From DATLED01 sp963750255 (GTDB lineage: Bacteria; Actinomycetota; Acidimicrobiia; Acidimicrobiales; CADCTF01), in the NCBI GenBank assembly GCA_963750255.1, contig CAVVPZ010000001.1:259570-323569 (forward strand): DNA of 64,000 nucleotides, given 5' to 3'. Position 1 is the stretch's first letter; every line of letters starts with the position of its first letter. The notes beneath the pieces are model-generated. The model was not told the origin of the DNA and searched no databases. It saw only the letters and a list, made by a program, of their open reading frames with translations. The translations under genes and the position numbers were made by a program. This document shows positions 54,465 to 63,920 of this stretch, one piece after another.

Positions 54465-56657
54465 AGGCTGAGCCGGGGACCGGGTGGGTGTGGCGGCGAC
54501 TCGTGCCGCTGGTCTTCCTCGGCTTTGCCGGCTTCGCCGTGGTCGTGTTGGCCGCCGGCGCCGTGACGGCGCTGGCGGCCCACGATCCCGGGCTGCATGA
54601 CCGGCTCCATGACGTCGGCCTGCGCACCGACATCTGGGGTCGGGCCGCGCTGGCCATGGCCGACGCCAGCCACCACACCGAGTCCAACTACCAACTCGCC
54701 CTCGACTTCGGCTTCAGCCTGGTCAACCTGTCCCTGGCCGGGGTGATCTATTGGCTGCGGCCTCAGGATCGGACGGCGCCCCTGCTCGCCTTCGGCCTCG
54801 TGGGCACGGCCGCCGTGTTCAACCTGCAGTCGAACCTCGTCTATGAGACCCTCGACCCGAACGCGTTCGAGACCATCACCCACGACGGGTTCCACGTCGT
54901 CGCCGCTCTCGCCTACGTGCTCGCGCTGCTCATCTTCCCCGACGGCCAACTGGTCCCCCGGTGGCGCAAGGGGCCCCTGGCGGCGCTGTATCTCGCCGCC
55001 ACCCCGCTGGTCATCTTCGTGGCCCTACGCATCGGCGGCGGCGACCGCACCGTGCTCCTGGTCTCGTTGTTCGGGTTCCTCACGCCGGCGGCCGGCCTCA
55101 CCGCCCAGGCCTACCGCTACAGCCGGCCCCAACACGCCATCGAGCGCCAACAGTCGCGGCTCCTCTTCTGGGCCCTCGTGCCGGCCATGCTCGTCAGCCT
55201 CTACGCACTCGCCGTCGCCGGCGGCCCGGCGCCGACCCAGTTCGAGGGCCGCGAGTTGCTCGTGCTGCCCGTCACCCTCTTCCGGGTCTTCCAGCCCGTG
55301 TTCTTCCTCGTGCCGCTGGCCTTGCTGATCGGCATCTTCCGCTACCGGCTGTGGAGCGTCGATCGCCTCATCAGCCGCACGCTCGTCTACTCGCTGCTGG
55401 CCGGCTTCGTGTCGGTCGTCTACATCGCCGTCGTCGTCGGCGTCGGCAGCCTCATCGGGCAACGCCAGAACGCCAATCTCGGGTTGTCGATCGCGGCCAC
55501 GTTCGTCGTCGCCGTCTCCTTCGCCCCCGCCCGCGAGCGGGTGCAGCGCCTCGTCAATCGCTTGGTCTACGGCACCCGGGCCAGCCCCTATGAGGTGTTG
55601 TCGCAGTTCTCGGCCCAGGTGGCCGAGAGCGTGCCGACCGACGAGTTGTTGTCGCGCATGGCCCAACTCCTGGGCGAGGGCACGCGCGCCGCTCGGGCCG
55701 ACGTGTGGTTGAAGGTGGGCGAGGAACTGCGGCGGGCGGCGTCGTGGTCGGCCGACGGCACCCCGACCGCGGAGGTCGAACCCATCCCCGCCGGTGTCGC
55801 GCTCCCGCCACTGCCCGACGTGACCGACGCCGTGCCCGTACGCCACCAGGGCGAGCTCTTCGGCGCCCTCGCCGTGCGCATGCCCGGAGCGGAAGAGCTC
55901 GGTCCAGCCGAGGAACAGCTGGTCGAAAACCTCGCCGGCCAAGCCGGCCTCGTGATGCGCAACCTGCGACTCACGGCCGAGCTGCTCGACCGCCTCGACG
56001 AGCTCCGGGCCTCTCGTCAGCGGCTCGTGTCGGCCCAGGACGAGGAGCGCCGCCGCTTCGAGCGCAACCTCCACGACGGCGCCCAACAACACCTCGTCGC
56101 CCTCAAGGTGCACCTCACCCTGGCCGAGGACATGGCCGACGAGATCGGCCCCGGGGCCGGGCGAACTCATCGACGTGTTGGCCCAACTCAAGACCCAGGT
56201 CGGCGACGCCCTCGAAGAGCTGCGCGACCTCGGGCGCGGCATCTTCCCCCCGCTCCTCGCCGCCGAAGGTCTCGAGACGGCGCTGCGATCGCAGGCCCGC
56301 AAGGTCACCGTGCCCGTCGAGGTCACCGCCCACAACATCGGCCGCTACGCCAAAGACGTCGAGTCAGCGGTGTATTTCTGCTGTCTCGAAGCGATGCAGA
56401 ACGTGTCGAAATACGCCGGCGCTTGCGAGGTCGCGTTGCGGATCGAGGAGATCGGCGACGAGCTCGTCTTCGAGTTGACCGACAACGGCTGCGGGTTCGA
56501 CGTCGCCTCGGCCAAGAAGGGCGCCGGCACCCAGAACATGGCCGACCGCCTCGAGTCGCTCGACGGCTCGCTGCGCATCGACAGCGTGATCGGCGAGGGC
56601 ACCACCATCACCGGCACCCTCCCGCTCGCCGACCGTCGCGTGGCCGCCGCCGTCTAG
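54461..56657 (+). CDS. polytopic sensor histidine kinase, NarX/HisKA_3 type
   Basis: About 732 residues. The first about 360 hold nine or ten helices (for example LVPLVFLGFAGFAVVVLAAG and LVYSLLAGFVSVVYIAVVVG). A GAF-like domain at about 385-510 follows (SVPTDELLSRMAQLLGEG onward). The dimerisation helix has DEERRRFERNLHDGAQQHLVAL with the phospho-acceptor His. After an indel near 56160 the ATPase part has EAMQNVSKYAGA (N box), DNGCGFD (G1) and GAGTQNMADRL (G2). This class phosphorylates NarL-type receivers, so the receiver-cyclase and the regulator at 35505 are candidate partners. It is the last gene of its operon. Confidence 0.9.
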
Positions 56658-56666
56658 CCCGGGCGC

Positions 56667-57413
56667 TCAGCCGGCGGGAACGGCGACGCCGACGCTGAGC
56701 TTGTAGGTGGTGTTGCCCCGCGTGGGTCCAACGGTGATGAGGTAGTCGCCCGACTCGGTGAGCTGCAGGCTGGTCTTCGTCGACTCCTCGACCACCACCT
56801 CGTCGTTGGGCCCGTAGACGCGGAACGATGCGTTGGACTCGAGCGACGTGATCCGGATGTTGAGGGTCTCGCCCGCTCCTCCGGCAGCGAACACGAGGTA
56901 GGCGTCCTCGGGCTCGGCCCGCACGACGTTGCCGTCGCGGACAACGTCGTAGCCGCCGGCCTCGACGTCGAGGCGCTCGAACACGCCATACCTCGACCGG
57001 TCACGGATCGAGCCCGCCTCTCCCGCCGATTCGAGTCCTTCGCCCGTCGGCTCGTCGAGGCAGCCCTCGACCAGGCCATCGTGCACCGTGCACTGGAACG
57101 GGGCTGCCCCAGGCGAGATGAAGAAGACGCCATCGGCGTTGGGCGGGTCGAACGTGTAGTCGGGCGCCGGCGCCCACGGCTCGAAGAAATCGAGGGCGTC
57201 GCTCGACGCAACCTGAGCCGCCGCGTCGCGATCCCCCGCGACCACAGCGTCGAAGAAGGTGCGGGCCGCCCTTTCGTCAGCGCCAGCCGACGACGCCTGC
57301 GGGTCGGCCTCGCTGCTCGAGTCGGCGTCGGTGCCGCACCCGGCGGCCCCCAGCGACAGGACCAGCGCCGCGGCCAGCACTCGCACGGACCGGAATCGGA
57401 CGTCGACCACCAT
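56667..57413 (-). CDS. lipoprotein with C-terminal PPC-like beta domain
   Basis: A 248-residue intact protein. The signal ends in a lipobox (SLGAAGCGTDAD). A Ser/Ala-rich linker leads to a helical segment (RAARTFFDAVVAGDRDAAAQVA), which resembles small NTF2-like or exported adaptor folds. The C-terminal about 110 residues are beta strands (TLNIRITSLESNASFRVYGP, ESGDYLITVGPTRGNTTYKL) like bacterial pre-peptidase C-terminal domains. It lies 33 bases downstream of the six-Hcp gene on the same strand and may be its partner. It converges on the kinase gene with a 9-base gap. Function unknown. Confidence 0.7.
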   Translation of the reverse strand: MVVDVRFRSVRVLAAALVLSLGAAGCGTDADSSSEADPQASSAGADERAARTFFDAVVAGDRDAAAQVASSDALDFFEPWAPAPDYTFDPPNADGVFFISPGAAPFQCTVHDGLVEGCLDEPTGEGLESAGEAGSIRDRSRYGVFERLDVEAGGYDVVRDGNVVRAEPEDAYLVFAAGGAGETLNIRITSLESNASFRVYGPNDEVVVEESTKTSLQLTESGDYLITVGPTRGNTTYKLSVGVAVPAG

Positions 57414-57446
57414 CGGCCAACTCTCGCACAGCGGGCTGGCGGAGAC

Positions 57447-60230
57447 TCAGTGCGGTGCGTGGGTGTCGACCTCGACCTCGGTGGTCTTCGCCTTCTCCGA
57501 GAGCTTGGTGTAGGCGACGGACACCGTCGTCACTGGGTCTCCGGCCGACGACATCAGCACGCTCGTGACCCGGGCGCCCGTCAACTCGTGGTCGATGCCC
57601 TGATTGTCGTGCAACGACAGGTTCTCGAAGTGGGCGTTGGTCTCCAGCGCCTGGATGAGTTGCGACGTCGCCGGCCCAGTCGGGATCACGAAGGACACGT
57701 CTTGGTACTCGACCCGGCCCCTCGCGCCGCCGCCACCCCCACTGCCACCGGGCCGGGATGCGCCCCACGACCAGCTCATGATCGGCGAGGCGACCTCGCC
57801 CAAGGTCTTCGACTTGCCGGTCACTCGCCCGGCGCCCGTCAAAGCCTTGGTCCACGACGCCGGCCGTTCGCTGAGTGAGAACTTCTCGAAGGCGAGCGAA
57901 ATCGTCTCGACTTGGCTGGCGCCACCCCCGCTCTGACTCACGCTCATGACGACGGCGTCGACGAGGTCGAGCGTGCCTTGCGGCTCTCCGTCGTTGGCGA
58001 CGGCCGAGATGATCTTGGCGTTGGGAAACGCCTTGTGGGTCGTGACGGCGTCGAGCATGAGCGGCGACCGATCGTCCATGACCCGGGTGAGGTTGACGTT
58101 CTGCACCATTGGCTTGCCCGTCGCCTGACCCGTGGCGCCGTCGGTGGGCGAGGACATGCCCCAGCCCATCGACTCGATGGGAAGGGGAAGGTCGCCCGCG
58201 GCCAAGCCGGGCAACTCGAGCTTGCCGGCCGCCCCCGACGCATCGCCGCCCGCGGCCTTGGCGTCGGCCGCCTTCGCCGGCAGCTTGGCCCCCTCGAGGT
58301 CGATCTCGGCGAATGCGAGGCTGACCGACTCCATACCGCCACCGCCGCTGCTCGACTGCTGCAAGCTGGAAAGCCGAGCGCCCTTGAGTTTGTAGCGCAG
58401 CGGCTCGCCCTTGGCCCCGGGGGCCTTGGCCAAGATCAACTCGACCTCGTCGAGGGCCTTGTTGGTGGCGAGCGCGTGCAGCAATTGCGGCGAGACCATG
58501 TCGGACACTCGGGTGAACGACAAGTCGCTGAGGTGGGTCTTGCCGGTCGCCTGTCCCTGCGCCCCATGCGCGGCCGGCGTCGCGGCCCCGAACGAGAACA
58601 ACTCGATGGGCAGACCGACCTTGCCGTCGCCGAGGTCGACCATGACCAAGCCGGCGTCGCCGGGCCCGGCTTCGTTGTCGGTCAACTTGAACTTCTCGAT
58701 GGCCTTGGCCGACGACATCCCCTCTGGCCCTCCGCCCACCCCGGCCTGGGTCTGTTTCGACTGATGCACCATGCCGGCGTAGCTGAGCGTCACCTGGGTC
58801 ATGTCTTCGGGCCCGGCGGATGACATGGTCACGCTCGAGACCCGGGCTTGGGCCAGCGAATAGCCCGGACCCGACTTTGGGATGATCGTGGTCGCCTTGA
58901 AGACCTCGTTGGCGGCGATGGCGTTGACGAATTTCACCGTGGCCGGACCGGAGGGAAGGGTGAGGGCGAAGTCCTGGAGCTCAGCCTTCCCGGACGCCTG
59001 CCCCGTGGCGTAGTCGCTCGGCGAGATCGCGCCCCAACTCCAACTCAGTGCGGGCACGTCGATCTTCGTGTTGTCCTTGGTTCTCACCGCCAGCAGGCCG
59101 GCGGCGTTGGGCGCGGCCTGGGCCTTGGCTCCCTTGGGCGTCGACAGCGAGTAGCTCTGGAAGGCGAAGCTCAGCGACTCCGCGCCGTCGCCGCTCGATG
59201 ACTGCTCGATGGCCTCGATGCGCGCCTTCTTGATGGTCAAGGTCGACCCGCCGACCAACTTGCCGTGCTCGTCACGACGGGTCACGGCGACGGTCCCGCT
59301 CAACTCCCGGTTGTTGGTGAACGCCTGGAGCAGGAGATGGGAGTAGTCGTCCATCGGCTTGGTGATGGAGAGCGATTGGACCTGGGCCTTGCCCGTGGCT
59401 TTCCCGCCGGCGCCGGGCTGGGTCAGACCCCAACTCATCGAGTCGATGCCGAAGGTGGCCGACTTGGCCAGCGGGAGCCCGGTGAGGCTGAGCGTGCCCG
59501 CCGCGCCGGGGCCACTGGGCTGGGCACCCTTCTTGCCCGCCGTGGCCGGCAGGTCCAATCCCTCGAACCCGATCGACAACATCTCGACAGGGGCCCCGCC
59601 GCCGCCGCTCTGTTGGAGCGAGGTGAGGCTGGCTCCGGTCAGGGTGTAGGTGAACGAGGTGGCCGCGCTCGGGTCGCCCGGCGGCCGGCGGCTCAGTTCG
59701 ATCGTGGCGTCGCCCAGCGAACGATTGCCGTGGAGGGCCTCGATGAGGAGGGGCGAGTCGTCGTCGACCTGGTGGGTGATGACGACGTCCTTCATTTGGG
59801 CCTTGCCCGTGGGAGCGCCGCCGCCGCCACGTCCCGGACTCGAGGCGCCGAAACTGAAGGCCTCGATCGGCAACAGATGCTGTTCGCCGGCGATGTGCAG
59901 CAAGGCGTTGCCGGCTTGGCCCGGTCCGCTCGGAAGTTTGGCCGTCCCCGCCTTCTTCTCCTTCTTGGCTTCGTCGGCGTCGGACGGCGGACCGAGCACC
60001 CGCTGGACCCGGGCGTTGCCGATCGTCGTCTGGAGCGACTCGACCGCAGCCGCCCGACCGGCGGCATCGGCCCCGGCCAGCGTCTGGGGCAAGTCGCCCG
60101 TGCGGGTGGCAGCCCCCACCAACGCCTGGCCCCGGTCGGGCGCCGCCGCTGGCTTGCGCCGAGGTACCGGCGCGACGTTTGGCGTCGCCGGTTGGTGCTG
60201 CTTCGACGCCCCACCGCCACGAGGATCCAC
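57447..60230 (-). CDS. six tandem Hcp-like domains in one chain
   Basis: A 927-residue intact protein. GTG 60230 sits eight bases after GGGAGG. The N-terminus is Pro/Ala/Arg-rich and includes LQTTIGNARVQRVLG (66-80), a motif like the LQxxxGNAxVxRxL of eCIS-associated proteins. Then come six domains with the Hcp (PF05638-type) pattern SWSWGA..GKxxxQDxxxT..DxxSPxL..A, at about 108-227, 244-362, 376-490, 526-646, 670-787 and 806-912. Domains 1 and 4 (FSFGA), 2 and 5 (SMSWG, MDDxS) and 3 and 6 (LSWSWGA, SGPAT, SVTMSSAG) are mutually closest, so the order is A-B-C-A'-B'-C'. Ordinary Hcp is a single domain forming six-membered rings; this chain could close one ring alone. No other type VI or contractile-injection genes are near. 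Confidence 0.85.
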   Translation of the reverse strand: MDPRGGGASKQHQPATPNVAPVPRRKPAAAPDRGQALVGAATRTGDLPQTLAGADAAGRAAAVESLQTTIGNARVQRVLGPPSDADEAKKEKKAGTAKLPSGPGQAGNALLHIAGEQHLLPIEAFSFGASSPGRGGGGAPTGKAQMKDVVITHQVDDDSPLLIEALHGNRSLGDATIELSRRPPGDPSAATSFTYTLTGASLTSLQQSGGGGAPVEMLSIGFEGLDLPATAGKKGAQPSGPGAAGTLSLTGLPLAKSATFGIDSMSWGLTQPGAGGKATGKAQVQSLSITKPMDDYSHLLLQAFTNNRELSGTVAVTRRDEHGKLVGGSTLTIKKARIEAIEQSSSGDGAESLSFAFQSYSLSTPKGAKAQAAPNAAGLLAVRTKDNTKIDVPALSWSWGAISPSDYATGQASGKAELQDFALTLPSGPATVKFVNAIAANEVFKATTIIPKSGPGYSLAQARVSSVTMSSAGPEDMTQVTLSYAGMVHQSKQTQAGVGGGPEGMSSAKAIEKFKLTDNEAGPGDAGLVMVDLGDGKVGLPIELFSFGAATPAAHGAQGQATGKTHLSDLSFTRVSDMVSPQLLHALATNKALDEVELILAKAPGAKGEPLRYKLKGARLSSLQQSSSGGGGMESVSLAFAEIDLEGAKLPAKAADAKAAGGDASGAAGKLELPGLAAGDLPLPIESMGWGMSSPTDGATGQATGKPMVQNVNLTRVMDDRSPLMLDAVTTHKAFPNAKIISAVANDGEPQGTLDLVDAVVMSVSQSGGGASQVETISLAFEKFSLSERPASWTKALTGAGRVTGKSKTLGEVASPIMSWSWGASRPGGSGGGGGARGRVEYQDVSFVIPTGPATSQLIQALETNAHFENLSLHDNQGIDHELTGARVTSVLMSSAGDPVTTVSVAYTKLSEKAKTTEVEVDTHAPH

Positions 60231-60313
60231 GGGGACGACCTCCCGATCCGCCCGCCTTGGGCACCTCGCCCCAAATGGTACACAGGTGGGACCGCTTTGC
60301 GGCTAGGGCGAAC

Positions 60314-62500
60314 TCAGGCGTCGGGCAGGTGGCGCCACTGGTGCTCGCCCGGCGTGCGCTCGTGGTCAGCGACCACGACGACGGGCACCTCGCCCGTCGG
60401 CGTCTCGTCGTCGTCGACCGGCTCGGCCCGGATGTCGAAGATCGCTCTCGCTGGCTCCGCCTCCCGATACGGCTCGGGCTCGGGCTCAGGTGCAGGCCTG
60501 TACTGGAGGTCAGGCGTCGGTTCGGGCCGGTACTCGGCCACCGGCTCGGCCACGTACTGCTGCTCGGCCACGAATTCAGGATCGGGTTCAGGCTCGGGCT
60601 CGGCCACAGCCGCCGGCCGATACTCCGGCTCGGGCTCGGCGTGGCGCTCGGGAGCCGAGACCGCGCCCCGGTATTCGGGTTCGGGCTCGGGTGCGGGCGC
60701 AGAGCGCGGCGGCTCCTGGGCGGCGGGCCGATCGTCGAGCTCGGAAGTGGGCTGCGGCGCGTCCCGACGCGGCGCTCGCTCCGGAGGAACGCCGTCAGCC
60801 ACCGGAGGTCCGGATCGCTTGGGGCGGGACCGGGGTTCCGGCGCGGCGACCGCGGTTGACTGGGCCGGCGTGGCCGACGCCCCCTCTTTGCGCCCGTCTC
60901 GCCGCTGCTGACGGCCGCTGCGCTTGGGCTCGGCCGGCGTCTCGTAGCGATAGCCCGAGCCGTAGCCGTAGGAGTAGCCGTAGCCCGACTCGCTGGTGAG
61001 CCCGTTGAGCACGATCCCAGCCACGGGGGCCGACACGTGGGCCAGCACCTCGGCCGCCCGACGCAACTGGCCTTGGTGGGTGCGCCCGGCCCGCACCACG
61101 AGGAGGGTGGCGTCGCAGCGGGGCGCCAGCACGGTGGCGTCGGTGACGGGCAGCACCGGCGGGCAGTCGATGAGCACGACGTCGGCGTGTTGGGCCAACG
61201 TCTTCAACAATTCGGCCGTGCGGTTGGCGGCCAGCAACTCCGACGGGTTGGGCGGGATCGGACCCGAGGCCAGCACATGGATCCGGGGCAGGCCGGGCGC
61301 CGGCTGCATGGCGTCGGCCAGCGACACGTCACCCACGAGCACCGAGGTGAGGCCGAAGGTGTTGTCGAGGCCGAAGAAGTGGTGGATGCGGGGCCGGCGC
61401 AGGTCGGCGTCGACGATCACGACCCGCTGCCCGGCGCTGGCCAGGGCCACGGCCAGGTTGGCGATGGTGGTCGACTTGCCCTCGGCCTGGCTGGGGCTCG
61501 TGATCTGGATGACCCGGATCTTGCGGTCGAGGCCCATGAACTGCACCGAGGTGCGCAAACTTCGGTACGCCTCGGCGGCCGGCGATTTCGACTCTGACAC
61601 CGATACAACGAACGTCGCCCCGGTGTCTTTCCAGTTGCCCTGGGCGGGGATGAGGCCGACGACGGTAGCGCCGGGAGTGGCCCGCTCGAGGTCGTCCTTG
61701 GACTTGATCGAGTCGTCGAGGAACTCGAAGAGGAAGGCGAGGCCGGTGCCGAGCATCAAGCCCACGAGCACGCCGAGCACGCCGTTGCGGGCCGGCTTGG
61801 GGCTCACCGGCGACTCGGGCACCAGCGCCGGCGTGACCAGTTGGGCGCCACCGGTCTTGAGGGCGGCCCCGACCTGGGTCTGGTCGAGTTTCTGCTGGAA
61901 GAGCACCTGTTGTTGGATCAGGCTGTTGCGCTGCTGGATGGCCGTGTCGGCGACCGTGCTCCCGGTCTTGGTGGTGTCGGGAGGCCCGATGGCGTCGATC
62001 TGCTTTTGCAGGGCGTCGATCTTGTCCTGGATCTGGGCCGCGGCCGAGAGCAGATCGTTGACCGCCTGCGTGCGGCGAAAGTCGATGTAGGCCGCCGCGT
62101 AGGTGTTGGCCACCAGCGCCGCCCGCTCGGGGTCGGTCGACTGGGCCTTGACGGCAAACACGTCGGTCTGGCCGACGGCGCTGGCCATGGGGTCGGGCAC
62201 GTCGCCGATGCGGTTGACGACCAGATCGCGCACCGGGCGGCTCTTGAGCACCTGGATCTCGGTGTCGAGGGCCCGGGCCGGGTCGGTGCGGGCGCCGGTG
62301 TTGGGGTCGAAGAGCGTCTCGGTGCTGCGAGCCTGGAGCAACAGGTCGGCTCGGCCCTCGTAGACAGGGGTCTGGAGCAACGACACCCCACCGGCGGTGG
62401 CGGCCACGATGAACGTGGTGAGCACGATGATCCACTTGCGGCGACTGATGACTCGGAGGTAGCCCCGCAGGTCGAGTTCGTCGCCTGTCTCTTCAGGCAT
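60314..62500 (-). CDS. Wzz / BY-kinase fusion, polysaccharide co-polymerase tyrosine autokinase
   Basis: A 728-residue intact protein controlling exopolysaccharide chain length. The Wzz part has helix 1 at about 23-42, an extracytoplasmic coiled region and helix 2 at about 239-260. The cytosolic kinase has Walker A SPSQAEGKSTT (335-345), Walker A' VVIVDADLRRPR and Walker B VVLIDCPPV. It is followed by a Tyr cluster GYGYSYGYGSGYRYE (about 506-520), the usual autophosphorylation tail. Unusually, about 200 more residues follow, rich in Pro, Glu, Ala and Arg with repeated PEPEPEY motifs, which may hold further Tyr sites. It lies downstream of a nucleotide-sugar dehydrogenase, as in capsule loci. 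Confidence 0.9.
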   Translation of the reverse strand: MPEETGDELDLRGYLRVISRRKWIIVLTTFIVAATAGGVSLLQTPVYEGRADLLLQARSTETLFDPNTGARTDPARALDTEIQVLKSRPVRDLVVNRIGDVPDPMASAVGQTDVFAVKAQSTDPERAALVANTYAAAYIDFRRTQAVNDLLSAAAQIQDKIDALQKQIDAIGPPDTTKTGSTVADTAIQQRNSLIQQQVLFQQKLDQTQVGAALKTGGAQLVTPALVPESPVSPKPARNGVLGVLVGLMLGTGLAFLFEFLDDSIKSKDDLERATPGATVVGLIPAQGNWKDTGATFVVSVSESKSPAAEAYRSLRTSVQFMGLDRKIRVIQITSPSQAEGKSTTIANLAVALASAGQRVVIVDADLRRPRIHHFFGLDNTFGLTSVLVGDVSLADAMQPAPGLPRIHVLASGPIPPNPSELLAANRTAELLKTLAQHADVVLIDCPPVLPVTDATVLAPRCDATLLVVRAGRTHQGQLRRAAEVLAHVSAPVAGIVLNGLTSESGYGYSYGYGSGYRYETPAEPKRSGRQQRRDGRKEGASATPAQSTAVAAPEPRSRPKRSGPPVADGVPPERAPRRDAPQPTSELDDRPAAQEPPRSAPAPEPEPEYRGAVSAPERHAEPEPEYRPAAVAEPEPEPDPEFVAEQQYVAEPVAEYRPEPTPDLQYRPAPEPEPEPYREAEPARAIFDIRAEPVDDDETPTGEVPVVVVADHERTPGEHQWRHLPDA

Positions 62501-62626
62501 TCAGGCATCGTACTGCCCGGTCCCACATTGAACGGTCGCCTGGCCCCGCCTGCACGACCGCCTGTCCAGGCTCCCGCCCTCGGGAAACCTCCGCCTCATC
62601 GTCGATTCCGGAGGCCGAACCTCGTG

Positions 62627-63920
62627 TTACAACGTCTCGACGTTGGCGCCGGCGAGGCGGTGCCGGGTGTCGAGCACGTACGCGGCCTGTGGCCGCGACC
62701 AGGTCGAGGTCGAAGGCGTCGTGGTCGGTGAGGAGGACGACGGCGTCGGCGCCGGCGCAGCTCCTCGTCGGGTCGACCTCGCACCCGGTGACGCCGTGTC
62801 GATGTGGCTCCTCGTCACGTGGGGGTCGGCGGCCCGCACGTCGGCGCCGAGGCCGACGAGCAGCTCGGCGACGACCGACGGCGGGCGACTCGCGGGCGTC
62901 GCCGGTGTTGCGCTTGTAGGCCAGCCCGAGCAGCAGGATGCGGCTGACCCGTTGACGGCCAGCTCCTCGCTCGTTGAGGGCCACGATGAGCCGGCGCACG
63001 ACGTAGTCGGGCATGTGGTCGTTGACGTCGTTGGCCAGCTCGACGAAGCGGAAGCTGCTGGCCGAGGCGTCCGCCGCACCCGCCACGACAGGTAGCTGAC
63101 GGGTCGATCGGCAGGCAGTGGCCGCCGACGCCGGGGCCCGGGCGTGAAGCGCATGTAGCCGAACGGCTTGGTGGAGGCGGCGTCGATGGCCTCCCACACG
63201 TCGATGCCGAGGTCGTCGGCGAACATGGCCAGCTCGTTGACCAGGGCGATGTTGACGTGGCGGAAGGTGTTCTCGAGCAGCTTGGTGAGCTCGGCCTCCT
63301 TGCGGGGTCGACGACCGGCACGGTCGTGCTCGACGAGCGGTCGTAGAAGCCCTGGACCGCGGCCAGCGAGGCCGGCGTCGATGCCGGACACGACCTTCGG
63401 GGTGTTCTCGAAGCGTCCACGGTGGGGTTGCCCGGGTCGATGCGCTCGGGGCTGTAGCCGAGGTGGAAGTCGGCGCCGGCCGCGAGGCCCGAGCCCGCCT
63501 CGAGGATCGGGCCGACGCAGCTCCTCGGTGGTGCCGGGGTAGGTCGTCGACTCGAGGACGACGGTGGCCCCGGGGCGGAGGTGGCCGGCCAGGGCTGCGG
63601 CCGGCCGCCTCGATGTAGGTGAGGTCGGGGACGCCCTCGCGCAGCGGCGTGGGCACGGTGATGACGGCGACGTCGAAGCCGGCGGCATCGGCCGGCGTCG
63701 GTGGTCGGGCGGTAGCGGCCCGGTGGCGAGGGCGGCGGCCGAGCTCGTCGGCGGGATGTCCTCGACGTAGGACTCGCCGGCGGCCAGGCGCTTGACCCGG
63801 TCGCTCGTCGACGTCGAAGCCGACCACGTCGTAGCCGACCTCGACCGCCCGCATGGCCAGCGGCAGGCCGACGTAGCCCTGGCCGACGACGACGACCCGC
63901 TGGGGCTTCTCGGTGGTCAT
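62627..63920 (-). CDS. nucleotide-sugar (UDP-glucose/GDP-mannose family) dehydrogenase, frameshifted
   Basis: About 431 residues. It oxidises a UDP- or GDP-sugar to the uronic acid with NAD+. MTTEKPQRVVVVGQGYVGLPLAMRAVEVGYDVVGFD is the NAD-binding Rossmann start, FDVAVITVPTPLREGVPDLTYIE the next family block, and GPGVGGHCLPIDP holds the active-site Cys (near 63110). RILLLGLAYKRNTGDARESPAV marks the C-terminal domain. These features point to the WecC/WbpA-like group (UDP-HexNAc dehydrogenases) rather than UDP-glucose dehydrogenase, but the substrate is not certain. At least eight indels break it (for example near 63790, 63700, 63590, 63510, 63400, 63310, 63130, 62950, 62760). Start ATG 63920. 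It probably feeds the polysaccharide made under the adjacent Wzz/BY-kinase. Confidence 0.82.

Noticed and set aside
57447..60230. A type VI secretion locus
   Set aside because: Hcp-like domains are present, but no TssB/C sheath, VgrG, ClpV, TssJLM or baseplate genes lie within the window on either side.
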